From assembly GCA_936440205.1 (NCBI GenBank), contig OW387149.1, positions 4,236,114 to 4,300,113 of the forward strand: a stretch of 64,000 nt of DNA. The letters are read 5' to 3'. Made by a program: the position numbers and the translations under genes. Of the stretch, positions 43,312 through 54,302 are shown piece after piece. Source of the DNA: Lepidonotus clava (taxonomy: Eukaryota; Annelida; Polychaeta; Phyllodocida; Polynoidae). Each line of letters opens with the position of its first letter. Positions within the stretch are counted from its first letter, which is position 1. Below the pieces are notes generated by a model. That model was given only the letters and a program-made list of their open reading frames with translations, was not told where the DNA came from and did not search any database.

Positions 43312-43727
43312 CCAACACCCAATGGGCCGTCTCGTAGGTGTAATGTTCCCCCTGAGAGGCTGACAATGAATGGCTCCTCAGGTTAATAGCTCGTCTCCTC
43401 GGTCCTGCCATAACACCTCGTATATATCCATATCTCACACCTTACCTACCAGCCTCCTCCGTCTATACACACGCCTCGATCTATGGCGTCCCTCCGTAAC
43501 CACCCCGTTTCTCACCTACATCAAATCATGGAGGACATAAACACGCACATATTCTGAAGTGATGCTGTAGATCAGGACATGTGAGGTGTGAGAAATAGAT
43601 CTACGTATACGAGGTGTTAAGGCAGGACCGAGGCTACAAGCTATTAATCTGAGGAGCCATTACTTAAGCTATCAATGGTGAATTCATGTTTTTATCAAGT
43701 TACTATTGATAACATTGGGTGTTGGGA
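43312..43727. repeat. Large inverted repeat with a 130-bp loop
   Basis: The outer ends CCCAACACCCAATG (43312) and CATTGGGTGTTGGG (43714-43727) match. The main arms are 43370-43445 and 43578-43668, which pair over long blocks such as ATGGCTCCTCAG(G/A)TTAATAGC and CCTCGGTCCTGCC(A/T)TAACAC. The loop has no open frame. It may be an unrecognised foldback transposon. Confidence 0.75.
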
Positions 43728-43842
43728 AATAGACTTTTTTGATTAGTGACACTGGTGCCTTCCTGGATATGTCTGATCCAATAAACTGGGAAATTGGTCT
43801 CAATGAAACCATGTTTAAAGCTATGGGTACAGGGTCTGGGAG

Positions 43843-44000
43843 GGTCCAGTTACTATCTATTCGGTGGGACAGTGAAACTCAGGTATTACCCCCAGGTCAG
43901 TACCAGTTACTGCCCATTCGGTGGGACAGGGACAACTCAGGGAAAACACAGGGAATTACCCCAGGTCAGCACCAGTTACTGCCCGTTCAGGCCTCCTCCA
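43843..44000 (+). repeat. Tandem repeat of 57-69 bp, three copies
   Basis: CCAGTTACT(A/G)(T/C)C(T/C)ATTCGG begins units at 43846, 43903 and 43972, each containing TGGGACAG and CCCAGGTCAG. The 71-94 codon frames across it reflect the repeat. Confidence 0.75.
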
Positions 44001-44101
44001 GCGGTGTAATAAACGCCCGGTAAGGTGCTAGCGTTTTACAGGGCGTCTAGGACTATAACTCCCCCCAGGAGGAACCTCCATCAGGAGAGGGGGGGGGGGT
44101 G

Positions 44102-44124
44102 ATCAGGCCTGGAGGAGGCCTGAT
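44102..44124. repeat. Perfect 9-bp hairpin after a G-run
   Basis: ATCAGGCCT and AGGCCTGAT pair across GGAGG. A G-run of about ten bases precedes it. Confidence 0.6.
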
Positions 44125-44271
44125 GGAATTTGACACCGGAGGTATTAGGCCTGGGCATTAAAAGTGGCCCGGGCTGGGAGTATTGATTGGCTACAAGTCA
44201 GGGCTTAAGTAGGCGCGGGGCGGGGGACCCTAAATCAGCCCCCTCCATGGGGCCTACCCTGCATGAGGCCG

Positions 44272-44489
44272 TAAGGCGGTATTCAACGAGCCGATTTTTA
44301 CTCGCGATTTTATGAATCGTCAGTGTGAAAAGGGATTTACTATAGGCATGTTATATGTTATCGGAAAGGGTTTTAAATTCTCTTTCGAATGATATGTAGG
44401 ATGTATGGTCTCCTACTATTTCATTGGAGAGATGTAATAAATCGCCAAATTGCCCGCGGTAAAAATCGTCTAATGGAACACAGGCTTAA
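44272..44489. mobile_element. FB-B foldback element with TAA at both edges
   Basis: TAA-GGCGGTATTCAACGAGCC is at the left and TAATGGAACACAGGCT-TAA at the right. The core CATGTTATATGTTATCGGAA and its partner CGAATGATATGTAGGATG are present. Confidence 0.75.
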
Positions 44490-46149
44490 AGAGGGAAGGG
44501 CTCTACGCCATAAGGGGTAGATTGAATTGGAAGGTTTATGGCATTCACACATTGATTTGTAAAGTGTCTCACATTTTTGGGGAGTTTGGTTGAACATAAA
44601 ACTCCTTCATTTTATGCTCTGCATTTTGGCCTTTGTACAGAACTTTATGGTGGTTACTAATTAAATAAATAATATAGTCCCTCACCAATAACTTTGGATA
44701 CATCCAGGACGTTCAGGCGGTAAAGATGGACTGAGGAATTCCTTTCATCTGCTCTGCTTTGCACCATAGCAAATGAGCCCATCCCACTTTACACCAACAT
44801 TAAGGTTTATCATGAAATATTTTCAAAATGACCTCAATGCTTATTCCATGAACATTGCATAATGCAAACATTAACCAAAGCAGTTTGGTCGATGAATTGC
44901 TCTTAAAATTTGTAAAATGCAGCTTTATCTGTTGGACCTTTTCAAATAGTACAAAAATATCTAATTAGAAGTATACTACTAAGCCTCAATCATAATTAGC
45001 CATTCAAATACTAATTAAGATAATCAACTTTTGTAATGTTAGCCTTACGTATGATTAGGTAAATTTTTGATACGTTGATGCATTAAGATGCGTTGTGGGA
45101 TCTGAAACTTCCTACTGACCTTACCTCCACCCTCCCTCAGGTTGTAGCCCACCTCAAGCCCCACCCCTCCATGTGGCAGTTAGATAGGGTAATCTAAGGA
45201 CCCAGGTCTGAGGGGTCTGAGCCCTATAGCCTTAACCCAGTGGGTCTGTGGGCAGCGATAGGCTATCACCTAGTCCATTAGACCCTATAGGGCCCCAGAG
45301 CCAGTATCACAGCCCTTCTAGGAGGCCTCTTTAGGGTATCAACCTCAGCTATACTCTGTTTCCTGACATTTGACCTTGAGACCTTGGGGGGCACTCATGC
45401 AGTTATAGTTTTGGTAACCACTGTCAACACAATTAACCCTATGAAGCGGTGGGATGCACTGATAAAGGTGGGGAGTGGTTCCTCCATGAAAGCCTAAAAG
45501 AAGGGACAGTCATACATCCTGTTTAAAAGTTTCTTTCTGTTGATGCAGCAATGAAACTGAATAACGTTGGTGCTAATTGGCCAGTTTGCACAGGTTTTCT
45601 CTGGAGCATAAGCTCTGAGGGAGCAAAAACAATGGGCGGTGGATTCCAATTATCTTGTATGGGGAGCGGTCAGCTTTCTAGAAACATAAAATATGGAGCG
45701 GGAAGTCCCACAGTGGTTACTTACACCCAAAAACTGAGTAGCCCCCTGGAGTCAGGACGTTCTCGTGAGTGGATTTTGACCCTGAATGTTATCGGGGAAT
45801 TACCATACCTCCACCCTTTCTTCTCTGCATGTACATGAAAAGGGAAAAGTTATATGTACAGTAATATAAACCAGGATAAAGTACTACCAACTAAACAGAA
45901 GGTCAAGGAGGCGCTGGTGACCTTTTTCAAATCTATTTTTGTGGTTTAGAAAATCAACCATATGTCTCTTCTCTGTAGCTACAAGACATCCATTACACGT
46001 GTCACTTAAAAGTAGTCTTCCCTTGAGATCTCTGACAACCATCTCTTTGCATGGTTGGATAGATGTCATTAGATGTATCCACTGACAACACAAAGTCCAC
46101 ATACACAAAACTCTCTTTATTGGTATCAGTGTCCATGAATCCTAAAGGG
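44490..46149. other. Unassigned non-coding stretch
   Basis: About 1.65 kb with no recognised gene or repeat. A 95-codon frame (45551-45838, +) has no identifiable domain and poor context. Confidence 0.35.
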
Positions 46150-46350
46150 CATCAGTTGTGGATCCATGGAGGGGAGTCAAATGGGGCAATTTGCACCCCC
46201 CCCCCCCCCGACCCCGACCCAGCTGGGGACAAAGTTTTGGCATCTTACAATTGAAAGATCAGTGTAAATCTGGTGTTTATATTTTTCATTTTTATAAGGG
46301 GGGTCAGGGTTCCCTCCACCCCACCCCCCAAGAGCACTGGCTCTGGAGCG
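46150..46350 (-). mobile_element. Possible hAT-like MITE with GAGCGCCCCTG end
   Basis: Two C/G-rich blocks flank an AT-rich centre, and the right edge CTGGCTCTGGAGCGCCCCTG resembles the inverse of a CAGGGGCGCTCC terminus. The left edge (GGAGGGGAGTCAAATGGGG) is not a clear match. Confidence 0.35.
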
Positions 46351-47067
46351 CCCCTGGACACCAAACAGTTTGCGAAGAATATAGTAAGACCATAGTGTAG
46401 ACCCAACCAATCTATCGGTCCGTAGAATAACATACACAGTTTTATTTACTTTGAGTTTGACCAACCCCTAAGGACATATTGTGTGGCTGGGTTTGGGGGG
46501 CTGGTTCCACTTTGTCTGTATGGAACAGTATATTGAGCCCTGGTCACATTCACCAATTTGAACTCAACCCATTTCGACATCCAAGTTGTTTGAGTCGGGC
46601 ACCAGGGGAGGCAATTTGATCTACATATGCCTGGATGTGTGTGTTGGGGTTTTAAAAAAATGGACCCATTTGGAAGGACTTTTCCAGTCCAAAAACATAC
46701 CCAAATGAAGGGATCATACATCGAAGACACTCTTTGGGAAGGACTATATACCACATTATCTTGAAATAAAATCCTTAAGCTACAGTGTTGATAGTATTTG
46801 TGATATGTAAAATAATCAATAAAGTATACAGTGTGATTCTGAACAGCATGGGTTAGTGTGACCCTTATAATATTATATATAATTATTTGGGGTACTTCTC
46901 GCAATTCCACCCCTATTGAGTGATCCGTACTCATTTGACACCAATTGTTAGTGAAAGTATTTCCACTCATTTCACTCCCTTAAAGCTGAAAAAGGACCCT
47001 TGTCCTTCACTCCTCGACAGACATATCTGCATAGACTGACCATGAAGTTGCCTGCCCGGGGTCGAGC
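46351..47067. other. Unassigned stretch with a 174-codon frame
   Basis: A frame of 174 codons on the minus strand (46446-46970) starts MSGNTFTNNWCQMST. I see no domain, no signal peptide and no coding-like bias. It may be chance, but it is one of the two longest in the window (the 180-codon frame at 3027-3569 is repeat-derived). Confidence 0.25.
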
Positions 47068-47243
47068 AAGCCCCATACCCTCTAGGCGATTTTGTCCAGA
47101 GTAGGCCAGTTTTAGCACCGATTCAGATCAAACATGCACATTTCTATGTGCTGTACTAACAGGCAATCACAAGAATCAGCCAATTCTAGTCAATCGCCAG
47201 TTGCCAGTTGCCAGTAGAATTGCTTAGTGGGTATGGGGCTTAA
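47068..47243. mobile_element. FB-A foldback element, shares its right TAA with the next copy
   Basis: AAGCCCCATACCCTCTAGGC is at the left and GCTTAGTGGGTATGGGGCT-TAA at the right. The core GATCAAACATGCACATTTCT is present. GTTGCCA repeats near the right end. Confidence 0.75.
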
Positions 47244-47446
47244 AGTGCAATACCCACAAGGACATTTTTATTGAGTCAGCCAATGGATCGGCCCTAAAGT
47301 CAGCCAATTCTACCCTAAGAATCAGCCGACTTTAGGGCCGATTCAGAACAAACACACACATTTCAATATGCCATACTAACTGGGGATCCTTGCCAGTTGC
47401 CAGTTGCCAGTCGCCAGTAAGATTATATAGTGGGTATGGGGCTTTA
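47241..47446. mobile_element. FB-A foldback element, second of a pair
   Basis: TAA-AGTGCAATACCCACAAGG is at the left and TAGTGGGTATGGGGCT-TTA at the right. The core AACAAACACACACATTTCAA, then TATGCCATACTAACTGG, is present. The GTTGCCA repeat near the right end is shared with its neighbour, so the two are close relatives. Confidence 0.75.
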
Positions 47447-47979
47447 GTGTGGCCATGGCCTAAGGCCCACCGCCCCCTGTGCGTGACCTGTCACCCCCAT
47501 ACTGCCTCCCAGCCTCAGTCCATATTTTCATAATCGCCCTGTCCCTTCCACCAATATTTCTACAAGGTCTTTCCTCCTTATTTTATCAGTCAAGTTGGCT
47601 TATGATTGTCTGTCAGGCAGAATATAGGCTCCGCTGACTGGGGTTTGGTCTTGTCTCTTTTGATTGCCTTCCGCATTTCTGGTGATGCATCTAGACGAGA
47701 AGAAAACGTTTATTTCGAGATATTGGGCTTTTTATTATGCATGCCCCCTAATCTGAAATACGCTTAGATGGTTATCCAATATCTACCCCAATCCGACTTG
47801 TTTAATTCTAACCTTCATTGCATACGAGTGAGCCAGAGCTAGTATGCAAAGTCAGAATAGAAGCTTGTCTATCAAAATATAGATTTGATTAATCTAAATT
47901 GTTGTACGTGTATACTAGGTATTCCAATGAAAATATCAATACTGGTTGGTTTGTGTTTCTGTTGCTGCAGCATGGGTAT
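47447..47979. other. Unassigned non-coding stretch
   Basis: Nothing recognised. Confidence 0.35.
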
Positions 47980-48215
47980 TATAATAAGAAGGTCCCCAGG
48001 GGTCGTCCAAGTGGCCATACGACCCATAGGGGATCGTCACATATCAAAGGCAAAGCCCGAGGTTTGTATGATTCCCATGGATCACATGGCCGTCCAAGCA
48101 TGACCCCAAAGGTCATTCTTTATTTCATCACCCAAGCATTAAAAAACAACTGATAATGCCTGGCAATACACACCACCGCCTATATGTACTGCTCGTCAGT
48201 CACATGGGTGATAAT
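47980..48215 (+). mobile_element. P6 element, copy 3
   Basis: ATAATAAGAAGGTCCCC to ATGGGTGATAATA. The left palindrome is conserved (GTCGTCCAAGTGGCCATACG with CATGGCCGTCCAAGCATGAC). The right palindrome is decayed (CACCACCGCC...ACTGCTCGTCAG). Confidence 0.7.
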
Positions 48216-48441
48216 ATCTAATATGCCATTTCTTATATGAACAAGGTCAATCTATGCATCATCTAGTTTAAGTATCTCCACCCAAACCCATTCTGCCTGC
48301 TCATAACAAAGCTTTGCTACACAAATGGAAATCATTTCTACTGCTTTATCTGTTATGATCTGCCCCCTATCGTCCCTGGATCTGACACAAAGCCATAACT
48401 GGGCAATAGCCATAAGCATTCAACATCGCAGCTACACTATG

Positions 48442-48667
48442 ATGGGACTGGACCACTAAATTCAACACAGCGACACGGCCATTTCTTAAAATCGACACGC
48501 GACATGACGACCTAGCGACGCGACAGGGTATAAATCATAGCGACATGGGACATAGCCATTTCTTAAATTTGACATGCAAAATAGAGAAATATAAGCGACA
48601 GATATATGCGACATTGGCCATTTAAAATTTGACACGCGACTTTGGGACCCCCCGTCCAGACCCCCAC
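48442..48667 (+). repeat. Dispersed GACA-rich repeat, copy 2
   Basis: Matches 572-806 from ATGGGACTGGACCACTAAA to GGGACCCCCC. This copy keeps more CpG (GACACGCGACATGACG, GCGACGCGACAGG), so it may be the less decayed of the two. Confidence 0.65.
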
Positions 48668-48782
48668 TATGGGTGATGTGCTGCAATAGATAGCGCCATG
48701 ACAGTTCCCCAGTCCCATCCCGCCGTTCTGTAGAGTAAATAAACCGAGAACGACAGCAACCAGCAGCGCCACAGTCCCGCAG

Positions 48783-48839
48783 CCAATACAACATGGCGGC
48801 CGGCCTCTGTGGACGGTCACGTGGTGGGCATTGACCAAT
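48783..48839. promoter_or_regulatory. CCAAT, YY1-like and E-box cluster
   Basis: CCAAT (48783-48787), AACATGGCGGC (48790-48800), CACGTG (48818-48823) and CCAAT (48835-48839) lie in a CpG-richer patch, followed by GGGAGAGGCGG. No exon is recognised. Function is inferred from the motif set. Confidence 0.3.
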
Positions 48840-48885
48840 GGGAGAGGCGGAAAGCCGTCGCTGCTGAGGGACGCTTCATTGGAAG

Positions 48886-49412
48886 GGAATCAGGAGAAAG
48901 GGCTGTCTGAGTCTATGTATGCATCTATTGTATAGGTGGTATAAAGGATGGGGCTTGATATTTACATACTATTATGGGATGGGATGGGAACGGAAGGTGC
49001 TGATTGGCTACATTGTTATCCTAGCCATGGTGGTAACCTGTCCGCCCTCAAATAGTCTTATATTGCCCCTCTTTTCTGATACTTTAGAATCCAAAATCAA
49101 TATAGTCACTAAAGACTGCAAAGTATCAGCAATATTCGGTGAATGCACAGAGATTGAACCTCATCCTTCAGTAAATAGGGCAGTTTCAATGGATAGATCT
49201 ACTTTGAATCTCATTTTGAATCCTGATCAGAATAGGCAAAGGACAATAAGACCAAAGATGCGACGAATAATTGAATTTCTACTCCTTAAAAGTTCAGAGA
49301 GCAAGTCTAAAGGTATTTAAATTGGTGAAAGAACAAAAGTCTGGCGAGCTTTTCGTCAGGATTAAATTCGCGCCAAAAACTACTCCCTACTCCCTGCAGA
49401 CGACATTTGGTG
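48886..49412. other. Unassigned stretch with a 133-codon frame
   Basis: A + strand frame, 48919-49320, has no recognised domain. Its residues 25-36 are hydrophobic (VLIGYIVILAMV). It is AT-rich and may be chance. Confidence 0.25.
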
Positions 49413-49512
49413 TTCTCTGTGATTCCGCGCACGTCGCCAGAGGGGGTGGCGACTGCGACATGTTCTGAATGCGGCATATAACTTCCGCTTCCGCTGAGTG
49501 TTTCCACACCTC

Positions 49513-49529
49513 CCACCAGGCGGCACTGC
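49513..49529 (+). promoter_or_regulatory. CTCF-like motif
   Basis: CCACCAGGCGGCACTGC differs at one core base from CCASCAGRKGGCRSTG. It lies outside R4. CACTTCCGG (ETS-type) follows about 20 bp downstream, at 49550. Confidence 0.35.
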
Positions 49530-49721
49530 TGTCTCCGCCCCCTCATCTCACTTCCGGTTTAAACAATACCACAACCCGTCCCCAGGGGGAGCCTCCACTT
49601 GCAAAGTGGGGACGGCCATTTTTACGTGCGACAGAACAATAAGGGGGATACTGTTTCCTGAGACACCGCAGCTGCCCGATTCCAAAGCGAGGCGCTCCGT
49701 CCCACAAGATCGAGGCTTGAC

Positions 49722-50028
49722 ACAGACTGTAGTTACGTCCAAGTCTGCTAGGCACTCAAACTCAAACTCAAACTGGAACCGTTAACCAGCAACCGTGTTA
49801 GGTGGGAATTCCACCCCATAACCCAGAATGCTTTTGGGACTGCTGGTTTATGGCAGGTAGGATCCTAAACCAGCCAGCAACTGAACAACCATCAACGGGG
49901 TTCCCTATGCAATTTATAGAGAGCCAATAAAAGAATTCATTGCAAATTCTAAGAAGCCACTAGTAGCCATGGGCTTTTGTGGGTGTAACGACCTATCACG
50001 CAAGAGGTATCTAGGTCATGGAAGGACT
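49722..50028 (+). mobile_element. M7 element with a 9-bp target duplication
   Basis: AGGCTTGAC flanks it at 49713-49721 and 50029-50037. It starts ACAGACTGTAGTTACGTCC and ends GGTCATGGAAGGACT. A short CAAACT run is expanded near the left end. A 9-bp duplication points to a MULE-like or Merlin-like DNA transposon origin. Non-coding. Confidence 0.8.
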
Positions 50029-50037
50029 AGGCTTGAC

Positions 50038-51235
50038 GTGGAGAGTGTTGTGTTGGTGACGTCACGTCCCCCCGGAGGACCAGGGGAGTTGTGGTGGAGA
50101 ATGTAGTTATCGGTTCAGCGGCGCTGGGCGGCCGGACTCATTTGTAGGAAAGGAAAAATGGAAATCTATTTACTCTTTTGTCCCTGGAGCGTTGGGCCCC
50201 CTCCCCCTGGGCCAGCAAAGCGCGTGGGGGGGGGGGTGGAGTCCCCTGTCCTTTTCCTCCTGGGTCCAGACGCAGGTAGGCATTAACAATGGAGCCGGCG
50301 TCTCTAAGGCCTGTCTCAGCCAATCAGAAGTGACGTGACAAGACGTGATTGTCCCAGGTGAACCTGGCACTGGAGTATTTCCCCCTGGTGACAAAGAGCA
50401 AAACTACAATAACACTCAGGTCATTGACAGCCACAAACTGAAAGTAAATGCTGACTTGGACCAAAGACCACCAAGTTAATAGTCTGTTCTTTGACTGGGG
50501 AGAGATTGTTAAAGCTGCTTCGCAAATGTCCCAAGCCATTGAACTCACATTAAATACAAATACTTTGCTGAGAATCGACACTGTTGACGCCTCAGACACC
50601 TAGACACCATCTTGCATAGATGCGGCTAAGATGGTTTATTTCTTTACCTTGGATTTGCAATCTGTGCCTTGTATTTACTGGTAAGACCAGTGTTTATGTT
50701 GTTATAACTCCGGACCTATGAACAGATGAAGCCTCAGGATCGTGCAAAGACCGTTTTATTAACTCCAAATGGAACACTGACATGCTTTTATATTCATAGT
50801 TTTCGAGGCATGAAATTAATCATTCATGCATTGTTACCTGTTATTAGTTTCCGCTCATTTCAAAAATCCATAAAATCGCTGATCTGTAATATTGCATTGT
50901 GCTTTCTTAAGTAACGAGATCACGCTTGTGTTATTTCATTACTTAAAAGTGAATATTTAAACTCTGTTATTCCGAATCAACAGTTCTTATTACATCTTAA
51001 TCACTTTCCTGGAAACGCTTATAACAGGTAAATAGGCTCAAAACAAATTGTTTCCTAACTAAATCCAGTCCAACAAATATAGAGCAGTTAGAGACCAATT
51101 GTCCCACCCTAAACAAAAAATAATCCACTGCAAAGCCCAAGATCATGTCCTCGTCGACAACCTCATGATTTGGATCCCCAATTCATACTCTTCCCTACCA
51201 CCTTGGCACCGAAAGACACCAGAGGTGCATTCCTA
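50038..51235. other. Unassigned non-coding stretch
   Basis: The first 300 bp are GC-richer, with TGACGTCACG at 50057, GCCAATCAGA at 50318 and a G-run at 50226. The rest is AT-rich. No gene is recognised. Confidence 0.35.
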
Positions 51236-51498
51236 ATCTATAAAAGAGAAGAAAATGCTGCGCGTGTATGCACAAATGCATGCCATCCTAGTACTTAACC
51301 TATACTGCATTCGGGAGATTCGCACTGGGTGCGGCCATGTTGAACAATGGAGAGTCCTGATTGGCTTAAACGTCGGGCATGACCACCCACAGGTAGTGGC
51401 GCCAAAGGTGATGGGCATGCACAAACCCAAACTCCCGAATGCGGTATATATATGCTGATCTCTCCCCCCCCCTTTCAAAAATTCTGGATCCGCCCCAG
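51236..51498 (+). mobile_element. H-family MITE, left-truncated, holding a nested element
   Basis: AAAAGAGAAGAAAATGCTGC, GTATGCACAAATGCATGCC, TAGTACTTAACC and, after the nested element, TATGCTGATCTC and AATTCTGGATCCGCCCC follow the H order. The usual left terminus is missing. Confidence 0.65.
51301..51448. mobile_element. Small TIR element nested in H, TATA at both edges
   Basis: CTGCATTCGGGAG and CTCCCGAATGCGG are inverted ends separated by 114 bp, and TATA lies just outside each. The GC-richer interior contains TGATTGGCTTAAACG. It is younger than the H element that holds it. Confidence 0.65.
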
Positions 51499-51988
51499 GA
51501 TACTGATACTCAAATATCGCCTCCGAGGCAGTGAGAGTGCAAACGAGATAGTCTTTAACATTTTAAACAATGCTATTTATATTCATTTTCTACTAAAATT
51601 AGGGGCATTTGTTTAGAGACGAAAAAGACAACCTGGTCGATCAGGGATATTCGATTCTATTCCATAGAAAAATTAACTAATAATTCATGAAAAGAAACAG
51701 TGTCCCAAGACCTTTCCCCGTCCCGGATGTCCTATTAACAGACTCTGTAACGTTGTTCTTTCTTCTCCCTCCGTCTCGGCTCCTGTCGTACACACGGCTA
51801 TTTTGGGCCTCGCTTATTTTGGGACTGAGTCTCGTAAATCAACACTAACCGTCCTATTTTCTGACCAAGCTCATGTTCAAGGACTCACTCAATAGATATC
51901 ATATTTGAATTTCAAAATTCATATTCTGTGACGATTATTTCTGTCAGTATGAAGTATGAGTTTCGCATCATTTCTCATTTACATTGAG
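51499..51988. other. Unassigned non-coding stretch
   Basis: Nothing recognised. Confidence 0.35.
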
Positions 51989-52153
51989 AGGGGCGGATCT
52001 AGGGGGGTCCAGGGGGTCCTGATCCCCCATTTTGCTGGACTCCTAAACAACAGAAAGAGAGGAAAATATCATACATGTATGTGCGAATGCACGCTGCTTT
52101 AGTACTTTATCTTTGTGCTGACCCCCCTTTTGAAAATCCTTTATCCGCCCCTG
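51989..52153 (+). mobile_element. H-family hAT-like MITE
   Basis: AGGGGCGGATCTAGGGGG and ATCCTTTATCCGCCCCTG bound 165 bp. CTCCTAAACAACAGAAAGAG, GTGCGAATGCACGC and TAGTACTTTATCTTTGTGC lie between. This is the most regular copy in the window. Confidence 0.8.
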
Positions 52154-52684
52154 CTTGGAATGGTCTGAAAACATTCAGATGTGCTAAATATACAGGTTAA
52201 TATGAAAGTAAGAATATAACAAGCACATACGCAAAACGGGGGGATGGGAGTCTGAAGTTTTTTAAAATGTGCCTACGTTCCTGTATACACTAAATGCGCA
52301 CTTTCGCCAACGGGGTGGGGGGTGGTGGGGTCTGGCAGGAGGGATGCTAAATGTTTTAAGGAAAGCCCCCAAAAACAAAAAAAAAGCCAATAAACTAAAG
52401 AATATATGCTGTCCCCCATAGAACATTAATGGACCGTAGCTGTTATGGGGCTAACAATATATACCGTCGATATTGGCCAATCTAGGAGAAAAACAGGCCT
52501 TCATAAAAGCCGCCCTGATCATGGCCGGCTGGACGGCTAGACTTTAATCAGGGTAACAGCAGGTAAAAACACCTCTACCCGATACGCCAGGGGACGCACC
52601 TTGATGGCTCGGGGGGATTTTTGTCTATTCCTGGTCCCCCTTTTTGCTTCCAGTTTTAATCACGGTAATGGGTGGTTGGGTGCA
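52154..52684. other. Unassigned non-coding stretch
   Basis: Short G-runs and A-runs only. No gene is recognised. Confidence 0.35.
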
Positions 52685-53135
52685 GTAGATCAGGGGAGAA
52701 GCGTGCTAACAAGGTGTCACCGCAGCCAACCTGCGACATAACAGAATCGTTCTGCAGCCATACTTTTTTAGTCAGTTTGTTACTTACTAAGATGGCACAT
52801 AACAATTGCATTATTGATGGTGAGGTTGAAATCTAACCAAATCGGAATGTAATTATAACATTTTATTTGGTGAGGTTAGAGCAAAACCAAAACAGAACGT
52901 TATAAGAAAATTCTGTTAAGGTTGAAGAAAATAACCAGAAAGTTTTAATAATGTCACAGTGCAACATCACAGCAATATGTTGCAGCAATATTATTGGGAG
53001 CCATCAAAATGACGTAACAAGAACCAAACCAGAACGTTGCTGCAACGTTATTATAATGTCACACCTCGGACCAGGTACAATCACACCTCTATAGGGGAGT
53101 TCGGTAGATCAGGGGAGCGTGCTAACAAGGTGTCA
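52685..53135 (+). repeat. Direct repeats flanking an AACGTT-containing segment
   Basis: GTAGATCAGGGGAG followed by GCGTGCTAACAAGGTGTCA occurs at 52685-52719 and 53104-53134. Between them, a loose 50-57-bp unit (GGTGAGGTTAGAGCAAAACC, CAGAACGTT) repeats about three times, and AACGTTGCTGCAACGTT occurs near 53033-53049. The AACGTT strings recall the 36816-37730 element. Confidence 0.6.
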
Positions 53136-54302
53136 ATAACAAGGTGTCTTGTCAATACTGTGAGGTCACCTCAAAAAACTCTACAGGGTGTAATTATAAG
53201 AACCGCTTTTCAAGGTTGACAGGATGAATTAGGCCTATTTCAAAGTTCATATGCAATTATTTCATGAGAGAACATGGCGTGTACGGACAATGTACCCAGT
53301 GCTGTGTCATAGTTATTGAAACCCTCTGTGTCCTCGTAAATACATTGTGCAGTTGACGTCATATATACCACAATGGAAGAGGCGCCATATTGGTGATCAA
53401 TTAAGAATCTCCATAAGTTACTTTTCAAAATCACACAGAATACATATTTCTGCCACATCTTTCTTAAATAGTCTCATGGAATCATAACTAATATGTTTTG
53501 TTATTCAAAGTTGATGACTTAAACTTTTTTCTAATGGTCACGTGGCTATGATATGTACGTGGTGATCACCAGAACGTGGTCATGTCTGCACAAGGTCTAT
53601 AGGCATCAGACTTTAGTTTCCCCCATTGTTTACCTCCAGCCCTGTGGTTGTTTGTGCAGGAGGTTGTTGGGGAAAACACACACCAGGTGTTATGGTATGT
53701 GGACACACGAACGGGTAATACTACCCGCTATAGGGCCATTTGACAAACTTATAGGCCTAGTGGTGCCGATGCACTTGTAGGCCTGTTGGTGCACATATGA
53801 CACAGTTGGTGACTATACTTATATTATGATATACGTAAAGGCCTATTGAGTCCATGCGTGCATACTAGAAGTATAATTGGTACAATTTTGACAAATAGGC
53901 CAAATTGTGCCCATGTGACTATCTGGAACGCACAAATAGCGTTACTGTTGCCTATATGATCTGCAGACAGGTCCGTTTTTGCAGTTTAAGTTCAATAAGA
54001 GTCTTTCATTATGCAAGATAGTGGTATATTTATGTATTTTATTAAAAATCAATGTACATGTATTTGTTTTTATATTGTTATGTGTTTCTGACCCATCCAT
54101 ACTAATATGTTTATCTTAATTTCCTGCTGTGTTCAGTGACCCGGTAGGAATACAAAGTGCTAGTTAGTTTTCAAAATGTTAATGGTATGTTGGTAAATGT
54201 ATAAGTTACACATACTATACCTGCTATGTAGTAGTACCAGCATATATTTGTTATACGTGTAAAAACAGAAATCCTTGCTTAACTTAACTCACTGAATCAA
54301 CA
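53136..54302. other. Unassigned non-coding stretch
   Basis: TGACGTCA is at 53355. No gene or repeat is recognised in about 1.2 kb. Confidence 0.35.

Noticed and set aside
46446-46970. 174-codon minus-strand gene
   Set aside because: No recognisable domain, AT-rich codon use and no supporting promoter or splice signal. Left as unassigned.
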